Assembly: GCA_047633175.1 (NCBI GenBank)
Contig: JBLIEQ010000009.1
Span: forward strand, 1 to 64,000
Source: Motiliproteus sp047633175
Lineage (GTDB): Bacteria > Pseudomonadota > Gammaproteobacteria > Pseudomonadales > Balneatricaceae
Length of the DNA stretch: 64,000 nt
Direction of reading: 5' to 3'
Below the pieces are notes generated by a model that saw nothing but the letters and a program-made list of their open reading frames with translations, was not told where the DNA came from and made no database searches. This document shows positions 8,502 to 17,587 of the stretch, piece by piece. The translations under genes were made by a program, and so were the position numbers. How positions within the stretch are numbered: position 1 is the first letter of the stretch; every line of letters begins with the position of its first letter.

Positions 8502-9761
8502 ATGGACAGTTTTGAGTATCGCAACGGCGCCCTGCATGGTGAAGACGTTGCACTTTCACAGATTGCCGAGCAATTCGGCACGCCCACCTATGTGTATTCT
8601 CGAGAGACCCTCGAGCGCCACTACCGGGCTTACGCCGATGCCTTGCAAGACCATCCGGGGATGGTCTGCTATGCGGTCAAAGCCTGCTCCAACATCGCCG
8701 TGCTGAATGTTCTGGCCCGACTCGGTGCCGGCTTCGATATCGTCTCTATCGGCGAACTCGAGCGGGTGATTCATGCGGGCGGCGATCCATCCCGAATCGT
8801 ATTTTCCGGGGTCGCCAAGCAGGCGGTCGAAATACGCCGGGCGCTGACGCTGGGTATTCACTGCTTCAACGTCGAATCTGAGACCGAACTCGAGCTTCTC
8901 AATGAGATCGCGGGGGAGATGGGAACCTCGGCACCGGTCTCGTTACGCATCAATCCCGATGTGGATGCCAAGACCCACCCCTACATCTCCACCGGCCTGA
9001 AAGATAACAAGTTCGGCATCGCTATCGAGCGGGCACTCGAGGTCTATGCCAAGGCCGATGCCCTGCCCCATTTGCAGGTGATTGGGGTGGACTGCCATAT
9101 AGGCTCACAGCTCACCGATTTAGCGCCGTTCCTCGATGCGTTGGAGCGACTGCTGCAACTGATCGACCAGCTGGCCGAACGTGGCATCCCACTCCAGCAT
9201 ATCGATCTGGGAGGCGGGCTCGGGGTTTGTTATGCCGACGAGACGCCGCCACTGCCCAGCGATTATCTGAACGCGGTACGCCAGCGCCTGGGCGATCGTT
9301 CGCTGGCCTTGATTCTGGAGCCGGGCCGTTCGATCGCGGCTAACGCGGGGATCCTGCTGACCCAGGTAGAGCTCCTCAAGCCCACCGAGCACAAGAACTT
9401 CGCGATTATCGATGCCGCCATGAACGACCTGATCCGGCCCGCGCTCTACGGCGCCTACCAGGACATCATTCCCCTGCAGCTTAAGGATGATCAACCAACC
9501 CTGCAGTGGGATCTGGTCGGGCCGGTCTGCGAAACAGGGGATTTCCTCGGTAAAGATCGTGCCCTGGCGCTCGATGCGGGCGATCTGCTGGCGGTCTGCA
9601 GTAGTGGCGCTTATGGGTTCAGCATGAGTTCTAACTACAACTCACGCAACCGTGCCGCCGAAGTCATGATCGATGGCGACCAGGCCCACCTGATTCGTCA
9701 GCGTGAAACCTTTGCCCACCAGATTCACGGCGAACAACTACTGCCCGATAATGAGCGCTAA
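8502..9761 (+). CDS. lysA: Diaminopimelate decarboxylase
   Basis: Last step of lysine synthesis: decarboxylates meso-DAP. A PLP barrel enzyme of 419 residues. The PLP lysine lies in YAVKACSN (about residue 59), with HIGSQ and the C-terminal substrate and PLP motif CETGDFLGKDR, and GAYGFSMSSNYN near the end. It is 3 bases from dapF, with which it shares the DAP branch point. Confidence 0.97.
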   Translation: MDSFEYRNGALHGEDVALSQIAEQFGTPTYVYSRETLERHYRAYADALQDHPGMVCYAVKACSNIAVLNVLARLGAGFDIVSIGELERVIHAGGDPSRIVFSGVAKQAVEIRRALTLGIHCFNVESETELELLNEIAGEMGTSAPVSLRINPDVDAKTHPYISTGLKDNKFGIAIERALEVYAKADALPHLQVIGVDCHIGSQLTDLAPFLDALERLLQLIDQLAERGIPLQHIDLGGGLGVCYADETPPLPSDYLNAVRQRLGDRSLALILEPGRSIAANAGILLTQVELLKPTEHKNFAIIDAAMNDLIRPALYGAYQDIIPLQLKDDQPTLQWDLVGPVCETGDFLGKDRALALDAGDLLAVCSSGAYGFSMSSNYNSRNRAAEVMIDGDQAHLIRQRETFAHQIHGEQLLPDNER

Positions 9762-9764
9762 CCG

Positions 9765-10595
9765 ATGCTGATACGCTTTTCTAAGATGCACGGGCTGGGC
9801 AACGACTTTATGGTGGTAGACCTGATCACCCAGCGGGCGCGCTTCACCCCCGAGCGGGTGCGCAAGCTGGCTGATCGTAACCTGGGGGTCGGCTTCGACC
9901 AGCTACTGCTCGTCGAAGCGCCAACCGATCCCGACATGGACTTCAAGTATCGGATCTTCAATGCCGATGGTTCTGAAGTCGAGAACTGCGGTAATGGCGC
10001 GCGCTGTTTCGCACGCTTTGTCGCCCGCAAGCGCCTCAGCGGTAAGAAAAAGATCGCCGTACAGACGGCCCAGGGTCCCCTCTATCTGACCCTTAATGAC
10101 GACAACAGCGTCAGGGTCGATATGGGCATGCCGGTACTGGAGCCCCGGCAGGTTCCCTTTATAGCCGACAGCAATGCGACCCGCTATAGTATCGACGTTG
10201 ACGGTCAGACCCTGGCGATCAGCGTCCTGTCCATGGGTAACCCTCATGGCGTGCTGGTCGTCGATGACGTGGATTGCGCACCCGTGGCGACCCTTGGGCC
10301 GGCGCTGGAAAGCCATTCCCGGTTTCCTAAACAGGCCAATATAGGCTTTATGCAGATCCTCAGACGCGATGCGATACGCTTGCGCGTCTTTGAACGCGGC
10401 GCGGGTGAAACCCTGGCCTGCGGGACGGGTGCCTGTGCCGCCGTCGTGGCCGGACACCGGCTGGGATTGCTGGATCCGCAGGTTCGTGTACAGTTGCCCG
10501 GAGGAGATCTCGATATCAGTTGGCAAGGAGAGGGAAGTTCTGTAATTATGGACGGGCCCGCCACCATCGTTTATGAGGGCCGGATTCAGATTTGA
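9765..10595 (+). CDS. dapF: Diaminopimelate epimerase
   Basis: Converts LL-DAP to meso-DAP for lysine and peptidoglycan. The 276 residues carry both catalytic cysteines: one in SEVENCGNGARCF and one in GETLACGTGACAA. Coupled to lysA. Confidence 0.97.
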   Translation: MLIRFSKMHGLGNDFMVVDLITQRARFTPERVRKLADRNLGVGFDQLLLVEAPTDPDMDFKYRIFNADGSEVENCGNGARCFARFVARKRLSGKKKIAVQTAQGPLYLTLNDDNSVRVDMGMPVLEPRQVPFIADSNATRYSIDVDGQTLAISVLSMGNPHGVLVVDDVDCAPVATLGPALESHSRFPKQANIGFMQILRRDAIRLRVFERGAGETLACGTGACAAVVAGHRLGLLDPQVRVQLPGGDLDISWQGEGSSVIMDGPATIVYEGRIQI

Positions 10596-10622
10596 ATCCC
10601 GTCTTGGAGAGATTGCAGCCGC

Positions 10623-11342
10623 ATGAATACAACTAAACCCAGCGCCAGTATCCCCTCGGCACCCGCCGATAATGAACAGCAGATAGTCGAGTTCCTTGAG
10701 CACCACCCGGAATTTTTCGCCCGCCACCAGTCACTTCTGCAGCACCTGCGTATTCCTCATCAATGCGGTGGTGCCATCTCTCTGGTCGAGCGTCAAACCG
10801 AGATGCTTCGCGAGCAAAACCGGGAGATGCGCAGCCAGCTGCACGATCTTCTCGATTCCGCTCGCTACAACGATCTGCAATTTGAAAAGACCAAGCGCCT
10901 GGTGCTCAGTCTGCTCGAAGCAGAAACCCTGGATCAGCTTACCGATGCCATCGACGAGGGGCTCTGTCAGGACTTCAACGGTGATTTGACCCGTCTGGTA
11001 CTCTTTGAGCAACCGATCGCACATGTCGGTGGCAACCTCAAGCGTGTCCCTCTGGCGGATGCTAAGTTACAGATCGCTGAACTGATCGATTCTGACTGGG
11101 CGCTCTGCGGGACCCTGACAGAGCGCCAGCGCCAGTTTCTGTTCGACGACCGCGCAGACAAGGTGCTCTCGGCCGCTGTCGTGCCCCTAGTTAAAGGTAA
11201 CTGTCTCGGTTTGCTTGCCATCGGCAGTTACCAGGCCAACTATTTCCACAGCAGCATGGGCACCCTGTTCCTCAACTATGTCGGTGAAGTGCTGAGCCGA
11301 GTGCTGCCTCGGCTGATCACGACGCCCCCCGCGCCGAAATAA
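10623..11342 (+). CDS. DUF484 family protein
   Basis: A 239-residue GAF-like protein of unknown role, nearly always found between dapF and xerC. The N terminus has a short helical motif (EFLEHHPEFFARHQSLLQHL), then a coiled coil (about residues 55-85) and a GAF-like domain. It lies 3 bases before xerC. Its function is not established; the link to XerC is from context only. Confidence 0.9.
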   Translation: MNTTKPSASIPSAPADNEQQIVEFLEHHPEFFARHQSLLQHLRIPHQCGGAISLVERQTEMLREQNREMRSQLHDLLDSARYNDLQFEKTKRLVLSLLEAETLDQLTDAIDEGLCQDFNGDLTRLVLFEQPIAHVGGNLKRVPLADAKLQIAELIDSDWALCGTLTERQRQFLFDDRADKVLSAAVVPLVKGNCLGLLAIGSYQANYFHSSMGTLFLNYVGEVLSRVLPRLITTPPAPK

Positions 11343-11345
11343 ACC

Positions 11346-12239
11346 TTGATTCCGCTGGCCGACTGGATCGATGATTTTATCGATTATCTGGGAGCCGAGC
11401 GGATGCTGTCTGGCCATACGCTCAGCAGCTACCGCCGTGATCTTAACCAGCTGGCCGCCTATTGCAGCGCACAAACGCTCAACCACTGGTGCGATCTCGA
11501 TACCCGTCTGCTGCGCCGCTATGTCGCCCAGCAGCATAGCCGCGGTCTATCTGGCAGCTCATTAGCGCGTAAACTATCGGCTTGCCGCAGTTTTTACCGT
11601 TACCTGGTATTCAAGGGCAGGCTGCAAGACAATCCTGCCCTGGCGGTCAAAGCGCCCAGTCGTGTCAAAAAGCTCCCTAGGCCGCTGGATGTCGCTCAGC
11701 TCGGCGAACTGCTCAATCAGCCAGTACGCGAGCCCCTGGAACTGCGCGACCTGGCGATGCTGGAACTGTTTTACTCCTGCGGCCTGCGCCTAGCAGAACT
11801 CGTCAGCCTGGATCTGAACCACCTCGACCTGCGCGATGCCAGCCTGAGCATCACCGGTAAAGGCCGTAAAGTGCGCCTGTTACCGATCGGTCGCCAAGCT
11901 ATCCACGCGCTCGATCGCTGGCTGCAGGCTCGTGAACAGCTGGCGGATCCTGAACAGACCGCCCTGTTTGTCAGTCGGCGCGGTACACGGCTGGGCCCAC
12001 GCGCCGTACAGTTACGCCTCAAACGCTGGGGGCTGGCCTACGGCACTCCGGGAGAACTGCACCCCCACCAGCTGCGCCACGCCTTCGCCAGCCATCTGCT
12101 AGAATCCAGTGGCGACCTCCACGCGGTACAGGAACTGCTCGGACACGCCGAACTAGCCACCAACCAGATCTACACCCCCCTCGACTTCCAACACCTGGCC
12201 GAGGTTTACGATAACGCCCATCCCCGGGCCAAGAAGTAA
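11346..12239 (+). CDS. xerC: Chromosome dimer resolution recombinase XerC
   Basis: Tyrosine recombinase acting with XerD at dif. The 297 residues have a SAM-like N-terminal core-binding domain and a catalytic domain with Arg in SCGLRLAEL, HxxR in HPHQLRHAF, LLGHAEL, and the nucleophilic Tyr in ATNQIYTPL. It starts at a TTG three bases after the DUF484 stop; the first in-frame ATG would remove the first helix. Its 3' end is echoed by two tandem 129-bp units downstream. Confidence 0.96.
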   Translation: MIPLADWIDDFIDYLGAERMLSGHTLSSYRRDLNQLAAYCSAQTLNHWCDLDTRLLRRYVAQQHSRGLSGSSLARKLSACRSFYRYLVFKGRLQDNPALAVKAPSRVKKLPRPLDVAQLGELLNQPVREPLELRDLAMLELFYSCGLRLAELVSLDLNHLDLRDASLSITGKGRKVRLLPIGRQAIHALDRWLQAREQLADPEQTALFVSRRGTRLGPRAVQLRLKRWGLAYGTPGELHPHQLRHAFASHLLESSGDLHAVQELLGHAELATNQIYTPLDFQHLAEVYDNAHPRAKK

Positions 12240-12240
12240 A

Positions 12241-12498
12241 CGCCATGACCCTTAAAGTGCATACCCACCTCGACTTACAGCAATTGCATATCCGCCTCGA
12301 CCTCCAACACTTGGCCGAGCTGTACTTGACCACTACAACATAACGCCCATCCCCGAGCCAAGAAGTAAACGCCATGACCCTTAAAGTGCATACCCACCTC
12401 GACTTACAGCAATTGCATACCCGCCTCGACCTCCAACACCTGGCCGAGCTGTACTTGACCACTACAACATAACGCCCATCCCCGGGCCAAGAAGTAAA
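12241..12498 (+). repeat. Two tandem 129-bp units at the xerC/yigB junction
   Basis: Units 12241-12369 and 12370-12498 are nearly identical. Each carries the yigB start (CGCCATGACCCTTAAAGTG), then decayed copies of the xerC end, then the xerC tail up to its stop (CAAGAAGTAAA). Each unit has an in-frame mini-ORF of 32 codons (12245-12343 and 12374-12472) that starts MTLKV like YigB and continues LDLQHLAELY, like LDFQHLAEVY at the XerC end. The 129-bp length is a whole number of codons. Confidence 0.9.
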
Positions 12499-12502
12499 CG
12501 CC

Positions 12503-13204
12503 ATGACCCTTAAAGTGATTAGTTTTGATCTCGACGACACCCTCTGGGCGGTCCAGCCGGTCATCCGCCAAGCCAATCTGACCCTCTACCGCTGGCTTAA
12601 CAGCAACGCCCCGCGATTTACCACGCACTATCAGCTGGAGGATTTCGACCGGCTACGTGACGAGGTACTCCGGCAGCAGCCGGAGATCGCCCACAGCGTC
12701 ACCGCGATTCGCCTGGCCGTGCTCCAACAGGGGTTAAGCCAGAGCGGCTACGGTGTCGCCGATGCCGAACGCCTCACCCAAGAGGCCTTTGCCGTGTTTA
12801 TTGAGGCCAGAAATCAGGTAGAGTTTTTTCAGCACGCCCAGCAGATGCTGATCGAACTAAGCGCTCACTACCGACTGATCGCGCTGAGCAATGGTAATGC
12901 GGATCTGCATCGGGTTGGACTGGGAGCGCTGTTTGAGTTCGCCCTCAGCGCCGATCAGGTCGGACAGGCCAAGCCGCACCCGCTGATGTTTGAACAGCTG
13001 CTGGCACGCACCGGTGTCACACCCGAGCAGGTGATCCATGTCGGCGACCACCCCGAACATGACATTCTCGGCGCTCAACAGTGCGGCCTGCATACCCTGT
13101 GGGTCAATCTGGCCCAAAGCCCCTGGCCGCAGAGCACTGCACCAGATCTGGAGGTTAACTGCCTGAGTGAGGTGGTGCCGAAGATCAGGGGTTTTGTAGG
13201 TTAG
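12503..13204 (+). CDS. yigB: HAD-family phosphatase (YigB-like)
   Basis: A 233-residue haloacid-dehalogenase hydrolase; the E. coli relative dephosphorylates FMN. Motif I is DLDDTLW, motif II LSNGN, motif III lysine in QAKPHPLMF, motif IV GDHPEHDILGA. Two upstream tandem copies of its first codons (12245, 12374) may compete for initiation. Its last codons and stop lie inside a REP-like repeat, GTAGGTTAG giving Val-Gly-stop. Confidence 0.9.
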   Translation: MTLKVISFDLDDTLWAVQPVIRQANLTLYRWLNSNAPRFTTHYQLEDFDRLRDEVLRQQPEIAHSVTAIRLAVLQQGLSQSGYGVADAERLTQEAFAVFIEARNQVEFFQHAQQMLIELSAHYRLIALSNGNADLHRVGLGALFEFALSADQVGQAKPHPLMFEQLLARTGVTPEQVIHVGDHPEHDILGAQQCGLHTLWVNLAQSPWPQSTAPDLEVNCLSEVVPKIRGFVG

Positions 13205-13293
13205 GCTTCAGCCTGACATTGGCAGCAGCTCGCCAGCATTGTCGGACAGTTCCCATCTATAAAAAGCCTACCCACAGAACGCCGACCCACAGG
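13195..13293 (+). repeat. REP-like intergenic repeat, family A copy 2
   Basis: Begins TGTAGGTTAGGCTTCAGCCTG and ends GCCGACCCACAGG, with the shared inner phrases CATTGTCGGAC and CTACCCACAGAACG. It overlaps the 3' end of yigB and supplies its stop codon. Confidence 0.75.
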
Positions 13294-13296
13294 GGC

Positions 13297-13812
13297 CTAC
13301 GGGTAGATCGCGCCCTTCAGCTCCAACTGGGTCAGATAGACTCGCATATCAAACTCCAGCTGGTGATAATGGGGCTGCATATGCAGGCAGAGTTGATAAA
13401 AATTCTTGTTATGGTCTTTCTCTTTCAGGTGCGCCAACTCATGCACACAGATCATATTTAAAAAAGCCTCGGGGGCTTTCTTAAAGATCGACCCTATACG
13501 GATCTCATTTTTACTCTTCAGCTTGCCGCCCTGCACTCGGGAGACATAGCTGTGCAGCCCCAGAGCGTTGTTGATGACATGAATTTTGGGATCGTAAACG
13601 ATCTTACTCAGGGGATCGGATTTACGCAGGTAACGCTCTTTTAACCCCATCACATAGCCACGCAGCGCCTTGTCATTCACGACCGCGTGCGCCCTGGGAT
13701 AGCGCTCTAGCAGAAAGCTGGCCAGACGATCCTGATTCAGCAGCTGCTGTACCTGCTGTTGCAGCTCAGAGGAGTAACCAGAGATATAGGTTAAGGGAGG
13801 CTGCGGCTTCAT
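13297..13812 (-). CDS. YgjP-like M48-family metallopeptidase
   Basis: A 171-residue predicted zinc metallopeptidase-like protein of the YgjP/DUF45 family. The zinc site HELAHLKEKDHNKNF gives HExxH plus a third His. The ATG at 13812 overlaps the stop of the upstream glycosyltransferase (ATGA), so the two are coupled. No export signal is seen. The substrate is unknown. Confidence 0.85.
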   Translation of the reverse strand: MKPQPPLTYISGYSSELQQQVQQLLNQDRLASFLLERYPRAHAVVNDKALRGYVMGLKERYLRKSDPLSKIVYDPKIHVINNALGLHSYVSRVQGGKLKSKNEIRIGSIFKKAPEAFLNMICVHELAHLKEKDHNKNFYQLCLHMQPHYHQLEFDMRVYLTQLELKGAIYP

Positions 13813-15047
13813 TCCGGGAGTCTGTTTTTGGCTTCGATCCACTGCGACATGTACTGGTGGCTCTTCATACTGTGGTGGCGCAACATCGCCCCGGTAAAAT
13901 TGTTCAGGCGCTGTTGGTCCAAATGTTGGCGTAACTGAGCCAGACGTTCAAGCAGACACGCACCGATCAGTTCCTTATCATAACACTGGTTAATGATTGC
14001 CACCCCACGGGCCTGACACGGCTGCCACAGCGTCTGATCCTGATACAGATGCACCGCCTGATCGACAAATGCCTGAGGATCGTCGACCACCCTGCCACTC
14101 CAGGGCAGATCGTCATGCATCGCCTCGGCACCGATCTCGGTGGTGATGCTGGGGGTTCCGCACTGCATCGCCTGCACCAGCTTGCCTTTAATACCCGCCC
14201 CGAAACGCAGCGGTGCCAGACAGACCCGGGCCGAGCGCATCACCGCATCGGCATCCTTGGCCCAGCCCAGCAGCTTAAACCCCTGTTTATCATTGTGTAA
14301 CTGCATCGCCTTGGGGGGCGGATAGGCACCATAAATATGCAGCTCAGCCTTGGGCAGTTGCTGACGAATCAACGGCCAGAGGCGTTGCTTAAGATACAGT
14401 ACCGCATCCCAGTTAGGGGCATGGCGGAAGTTACCTATAGTGATAAAGTGCTGACGCTGCGCGAAACCGGGCCAGTCGCGCTGCCCCGCCTGATCGAGAG
14501 TAGGCAGCATAAAACGACAGTGGTGGAGCAGCTCGGGGGCCACCTTAAAACGCTCCTGGAGCAGCCTCATCTCGACCCCCGAGATCATCAACGCCAGGTC
14601 GCAACGCAGGATGCTGGAGACCTCCCGCAGCGCCAGATCGCTGACCAGATCCTGCTGAATCAGCTCCCGACCCTGCTTTAACGCCTGATGACGGGCGTCA
14701 CGTAAGCAGTGCAGGTCCACGGTATCGAGGATGCGCAGCGCCTGCGGACAGTTCTTTTCTACCCGCCAGCCGAACTGCTCCTCCATCATAAAACGATCGA
14801 AGATCACGATATCTGGCGCGCACTGCCGCACAAAGCTGTCAAAACAGCTGCTATTCAGGCTGATGCCAACCTTTTCGACTCCCAGGGCCTGGATATCAGC
14901 ACTGTGTTCGCTCTCGCTAGCGGCGCTGGCATAGGTCACCTGCCAGCCCTGCTTACGAAACAGCTCAATTATTTGCAGCATCCTCGAGCCCGCTGCAGAG
15001 GAGTCAGGCTCCGGCCATACATAGCCGATAATAAGTACCCGGGTCAT
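13809..15047 (-). CDS. Glycosyltransferase, GT4-like
   Basis: A 412-residue two-domain GT-B type protein. The N-terminal Rossmann-like half starts RVLIIGYVWPEPDSSAAGSR. The C-terminal half has GNFRHAPNWDAVLYL and the sugar-nucleotide region LAPLRFGAGIKGKLVQAM. It is not part of a visible polysaccharide cluster; its only close partner is the coupled metallopeptidase downstream. Acceptor and sugar cannot be told. Confidence 0.82.
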   Translation of the reverse strand: MTRVLIIGYVWPEPDSSAAGSRMLQIIELFRKQGWQVTYASAASESEHSADIQALGVEKVGISLNSSCFDSFVRQCAPDIVIFDRFMMEEQFGWRVEKNCPQALRILDTVDLHCLRDARHQALKQGRELIQQDLVSDLALREVSSILRCDLALMISGVEMRLLQERFKVAPELLHHCRFMLPTLDQAGQRDWPGFAQRQHFITIGNFRHAPNWDAVLYLKQRLWPLIRQQLPKAELHIYGAYPPPKAMQLHNDKQGFKLLGWAKDADAVMRSARVCLAPLRFGAGIKGKLVQAMQCGTPSITTEIGAEAMHDDLPWSGRVVDDPQAFVDQAVHLYQDQTLWQPCQARGVAIINQCYDKELIGACLLERLAQLRQHLDQQRLNNFTGAMLRHHSMKSHQYMSQWIEAKNRLPE

Positions 15048-15100
15048 AGCTGCTTGTAACTCACTTTTGAATATTCAATTTGTATTTTTGATACATCAAC

Positions 15101-15733
15101 TTAGCGATATGTCGCCAACTTGGCCCCGAACCCCACCAGCAGCAGGCCGGTCAGGCTATCCATAACCTGTGTCACTCTGGGTCGCTGCAGCCACGCTCGT
15201 GCGCGCCCCACCATCAACACCAGCCCCCCCTGCCACAGCATGGCTATGGCAAAGTGGATCCCGGCCATCAGCATCGCCTGCAGCAGCGCCGAGCCTGCCG
15301 GGTCGATAAACTGGGGCAAGAAGGCCATATAGAAGATGATCGTCTTGGGGTTCAGCACGTTGGATAACAGCCCCTCACGCAACGAGGTCAGCGCGGGGAC
15401 ATCGCAGCGCGAGGATGCTGTCTCGACCCGCAGCTCTCGGCGACGGATAGCCGAACCCAGACTCTGCATCCCCAGCCAGATGAGATAGGCGGCACCCGCC
15501 AGCTTGAGCGTGATAAACAGTTCCGCCGAGCCCAGCAGGATAACGGACAACCCTGCCGCCGAAATCGAGGCATGCAAAAACAGTCCCAGGCAGATGCCTA
15601 GACTGGTCAGGAGCCCATCGCGATGACCTCCCCGCGCCGCATTACGCATCACCAACAGCGTGTCCACCCCGGGAGTCAGGGTCAACGCGGTGATCGCGAC
15701 CAGAAAGGGTAGCCATAGAAACTGATCGGACAT
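15101..15733 (-). CDS. LysE/RhtB family amino-acid exporter
   Basis: A 210-residue inner-membrane exporter with about six hydrophobic segments. The family opening is ITALTLTPGVDTLLVMRNAARGG, and the mid-section LNPKTIIFYMAFLPQFIDP is also typical. The start is taken at the ATG at 15733 (MSDQF); a GTG four codons earlier is possible. Substrate unknown. Confidence 0.88.
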   Translation of the reverse strand: MSDQFLWLPFLVAITALTLTPGVDTLLVMRNAARGGHRDGLLTSLGICLGLFLHASISAAGLSVILLGSAELFITLKLAGAAYLIWLGMQSLGSAIRRRELRVETASSRCDVPALTSLREGLLSNVLNPKTIIFYMAFLPQFIDPAGSALLQAMLMAGIHFAIAMLWQGGLVLMVGRARAWLQRPRVTQVMDSLTGLLLVGFGAKLATYR

Positions 15734-15769
15734 AGGGATTAACACCGGAACGTCATAAAGGCGGGCACT

Positions 15770-16921
15770 TTATACAAACAGCTCTAACAGGTCATTAAGA
15801 AAGCGCCGCCCCTGCGCGGTCGGGATCAACCGGGACGGATCCCTCTCCAGCAATCCCAGCCTGCGGGCCTTATCCAGCTGCGGCTGAATCTGCGCCAGGG
15901 CGATTCCGGTGGTCGGCTCAAACAGCTCGGTCTCGACGCCCTGATTCAGTCGCAGCACATTCATCATAAACTCCAACGCCCGCTCATCGGTTGCGACCCC
16001 GATAGCCTTGCGCTGCCCGGGCGCTGCCAGATAAGCCTTGGGTTGGCGGAGCTTGGTATGGCGAACCAGCTGCTGCTGATTCAGGTCGGTCAGTTTGCCA
16101 TGCGCGCCGGCACCGATACCGATGTAATCCCCGAAGCGCCAGTAGTTGATATTATGACGGCACTGCTGCCCCGGCCGGCTATAGCCGGAGATCTCGTACT
16201 GCTCAAAACCGGATTCAGCCAGCAACGCCTGGCCCTGATCCTGGATAGCCCACAGATATTCATCAGTAGGTAGCGTGGGCGGCCGGCTATGAAATTCGGT
16301 ATTAGGCTCGATAGTGAGCTGGTACCAGGACAGGTGCGAGGTTCCCAGAGAGATCCCCTGCCGCAGATCGGCCAGCGCCATCTCAGGGGTCTGCCCCGGC
16401 AGACCGTGCATCAGATCCAGATTGAGACGCTCAAATCCCAGGGCACGGGCACTGTCGATCGCAGCGAACGCCTCCTGTCCGCTGTGAATACGCCCCAGCA
16501 CCTGCAGGCTGCGGTCATCGAAGCTCTGCACCCCCAGAGATAGCCGGTTGATTCCCGCCTCCCTGAAACCCGCGAAGCGGGCCTGCTCGAAGGTACCTGG
16601 ATTGGCCTCCAAGGTGATCTCGATATCGGCAGCAAAGGGGATGCGTTGCGCGATTGCGGGCAGCAACTGCTGGTAAAAGTCGGCACTCATCAGGCTCGGG
16701 GTCCCCCCGCCGATAAAGATCGTCGCCAGCTGCCGCCCCTGTACCAGCGCCAGTTCGCTATCCAGATCCTCGAGCAGCGCCTGCAGGTAACCGGTCTCGG
16801 GCAGATCACTCGACTGCGCGTGCGAGTTGAAATCACAATAGGGACACTTGCGCACACACCAGGGCACATGCACGTACAGGCTCAGCGGCGGTAACTGCAA
16901 TCCGGGGGAGATACTGGCCAC
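15770..16921 (-). CDS. hemW: Heme chaperone HemW (radical SAM)
   Basis: Radical-SAM protein once annotated as a coproporphyrinogen oxidase, now known in the family as a heme chaperone. The Fe-S/SAM motif is CVRKCPYCDF (CxxxCxxC), followed by FIGGGTPSLM and the HemW C-terminal domain. The GTG at 16921 overlaps the rdgB stop (TAGTG) and gives 383 residues, the normal length; a longer frame starting at 17029 lies inside rdgB and is rejected. Confidence 0.93.
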   Translation of the reverse strand: MASISPGLQLPPLSLYVHVPWCVRKCPYCDFNSHAQSSDLPETGYLQALLEDLDSELALVQGRQLATIFIGGGTPSLMSADFYQQLLPAIAQRIPFAADIEITLEANPGTFEQARFAGFREAGINRLSLGVQSFDDRSLQVLGRIHSGQEAFAAIDSARALGFERLNLDLMHGLPGQTPEMALADLRQGISLGTSHLSWYQLTIEPNTEFHSRPPTLPTDEYLWAIQDQGQALLAESGFEQYEISGYSRPGQQCRHNINYWRFGDYIGIGAGAHGKLTDLNQQQLVRHTKLRQPKAYLAAPGQRKAIGVATDERALEFMMNVLRLNQGVETELFEPTTGIALAQIQPQLDKARRLGLLERDPSRLIPTAQGRRFLNDLLELFV

Positions 16922-17520
16922 TACGCCCGACGCCGTTGGAGCTGGCGTACGAACTCGGCCACCGCCTGACCACGATGGCTCAGGCGGTTTTTCTGATCGG
17001 GCGCTAACATAGCCGAGCTGGCGTTGCACTCGGGCACCCAGAACAGCGGATCATAGCCGAACCCCTGGTCGCCTTGCGGCGCCTCAAGAATACGCCCCTC
17101 CCAGGTTCCCTGGCAGATCAGCGGCGTCGGATCCAGCGGATGGCGCAGATAGACCAGCAGACACTGGAACCGGGCGCCACGCTCGGCTTCAGGGACTCCG
17201 CTGAGCTGTTCCAGCAACAGGGCGTTATTACGAGCATCGGTCGCACCTATGCCCGAAAAGCGGGCCGAATAGATCCCCGGGGCACCCTTTAAGAAATCGA
17301 CTTCCAGACCGGAGTCATCGGCCAGCGCCGGTAGCCCGGACACCTCACTGACATGACGGGCCTTGAGAATGGCATTCTCGACGAATGTCAGCCCGGTCTC
17401 ATCGACCTCGCCGACAGCAAACTGCGACTGGGGGAGCACCTGAAAATCCAGCGTGGATAAAACCTGATTAAACTCTCTGAGTTTGCCAGCATTGCCGCTG
17501 GCCAGAACGATCTGTTGCAT
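16921..17520 (-). CDS. rdgB: dITP/XTP pyrophosphatase RdgB
   Basis: House-cleaning NTPase that removes ITP, dITP and XTP. The 199 residues carry LASGNAGKLREF, ADDSGLEVDFLKGAPGIYSARF and the C-terminal SHRGQA. A 16-base tandem repeat directly upstream provides its purine-rich leader (GTGGGGAG). Confidence 0.96.
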   Translation of the reverse strand: MQQIVLASGNAGKLREFNQVLSTLDFQVLPQSQFAVGEVDETGLTFVENAILKARHVSEVSGLPALADDSGLEVDFLKGAPGIYSARFSGIGATDARNNALLLEQLSGVPEAERGARFQCLLVYLRHPLDPTPLICQGTWEGRILEAPQGDQGFGYDPLFWVPECNASSAMLAPDQKNRLSHRGQAVAEFVRQLQRRRA

Positions 17521-17523
17521 CAC

Positions 17524-17587
17524 TCCCCACTATATCTAAAGCGCACTATCTCTAAAGCCCACTATCTTTCGAGCCCACTATCTAACT
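17524..17587 (-). repeat. 16-base tandem repeat before rdgB
   Basis: On the minus strand there are four degenerate units of the form AGATAGTGGGCTTTA, period 16. They fill the whole space between the DUF4426 stop and the rdgB start. The last unit carries the GTGGGGAG that would serve as ribosome binding site. Confidence 0.8.

Noticed and set aside
9903..10727. 274-codon minus-strand frame
   Set aside because: Antisense to dapF, which is unmistakable by its catalytic cysteines; high-G+C genes commonly give such shadow frames.
12019..12576. 185-codon minus-strand frame with internal protein repeats
   Set aside because: It is the antisense reading of the xerC end plus the 129-bp tandem units; the apparent protein repeats come from the DNA repeat.
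16922..17029. N-terminal extension of HemW
   Set aside because: Lies entirely inside rdgB in another frame; the GTG overlapping the rdgB stop gives the family length.
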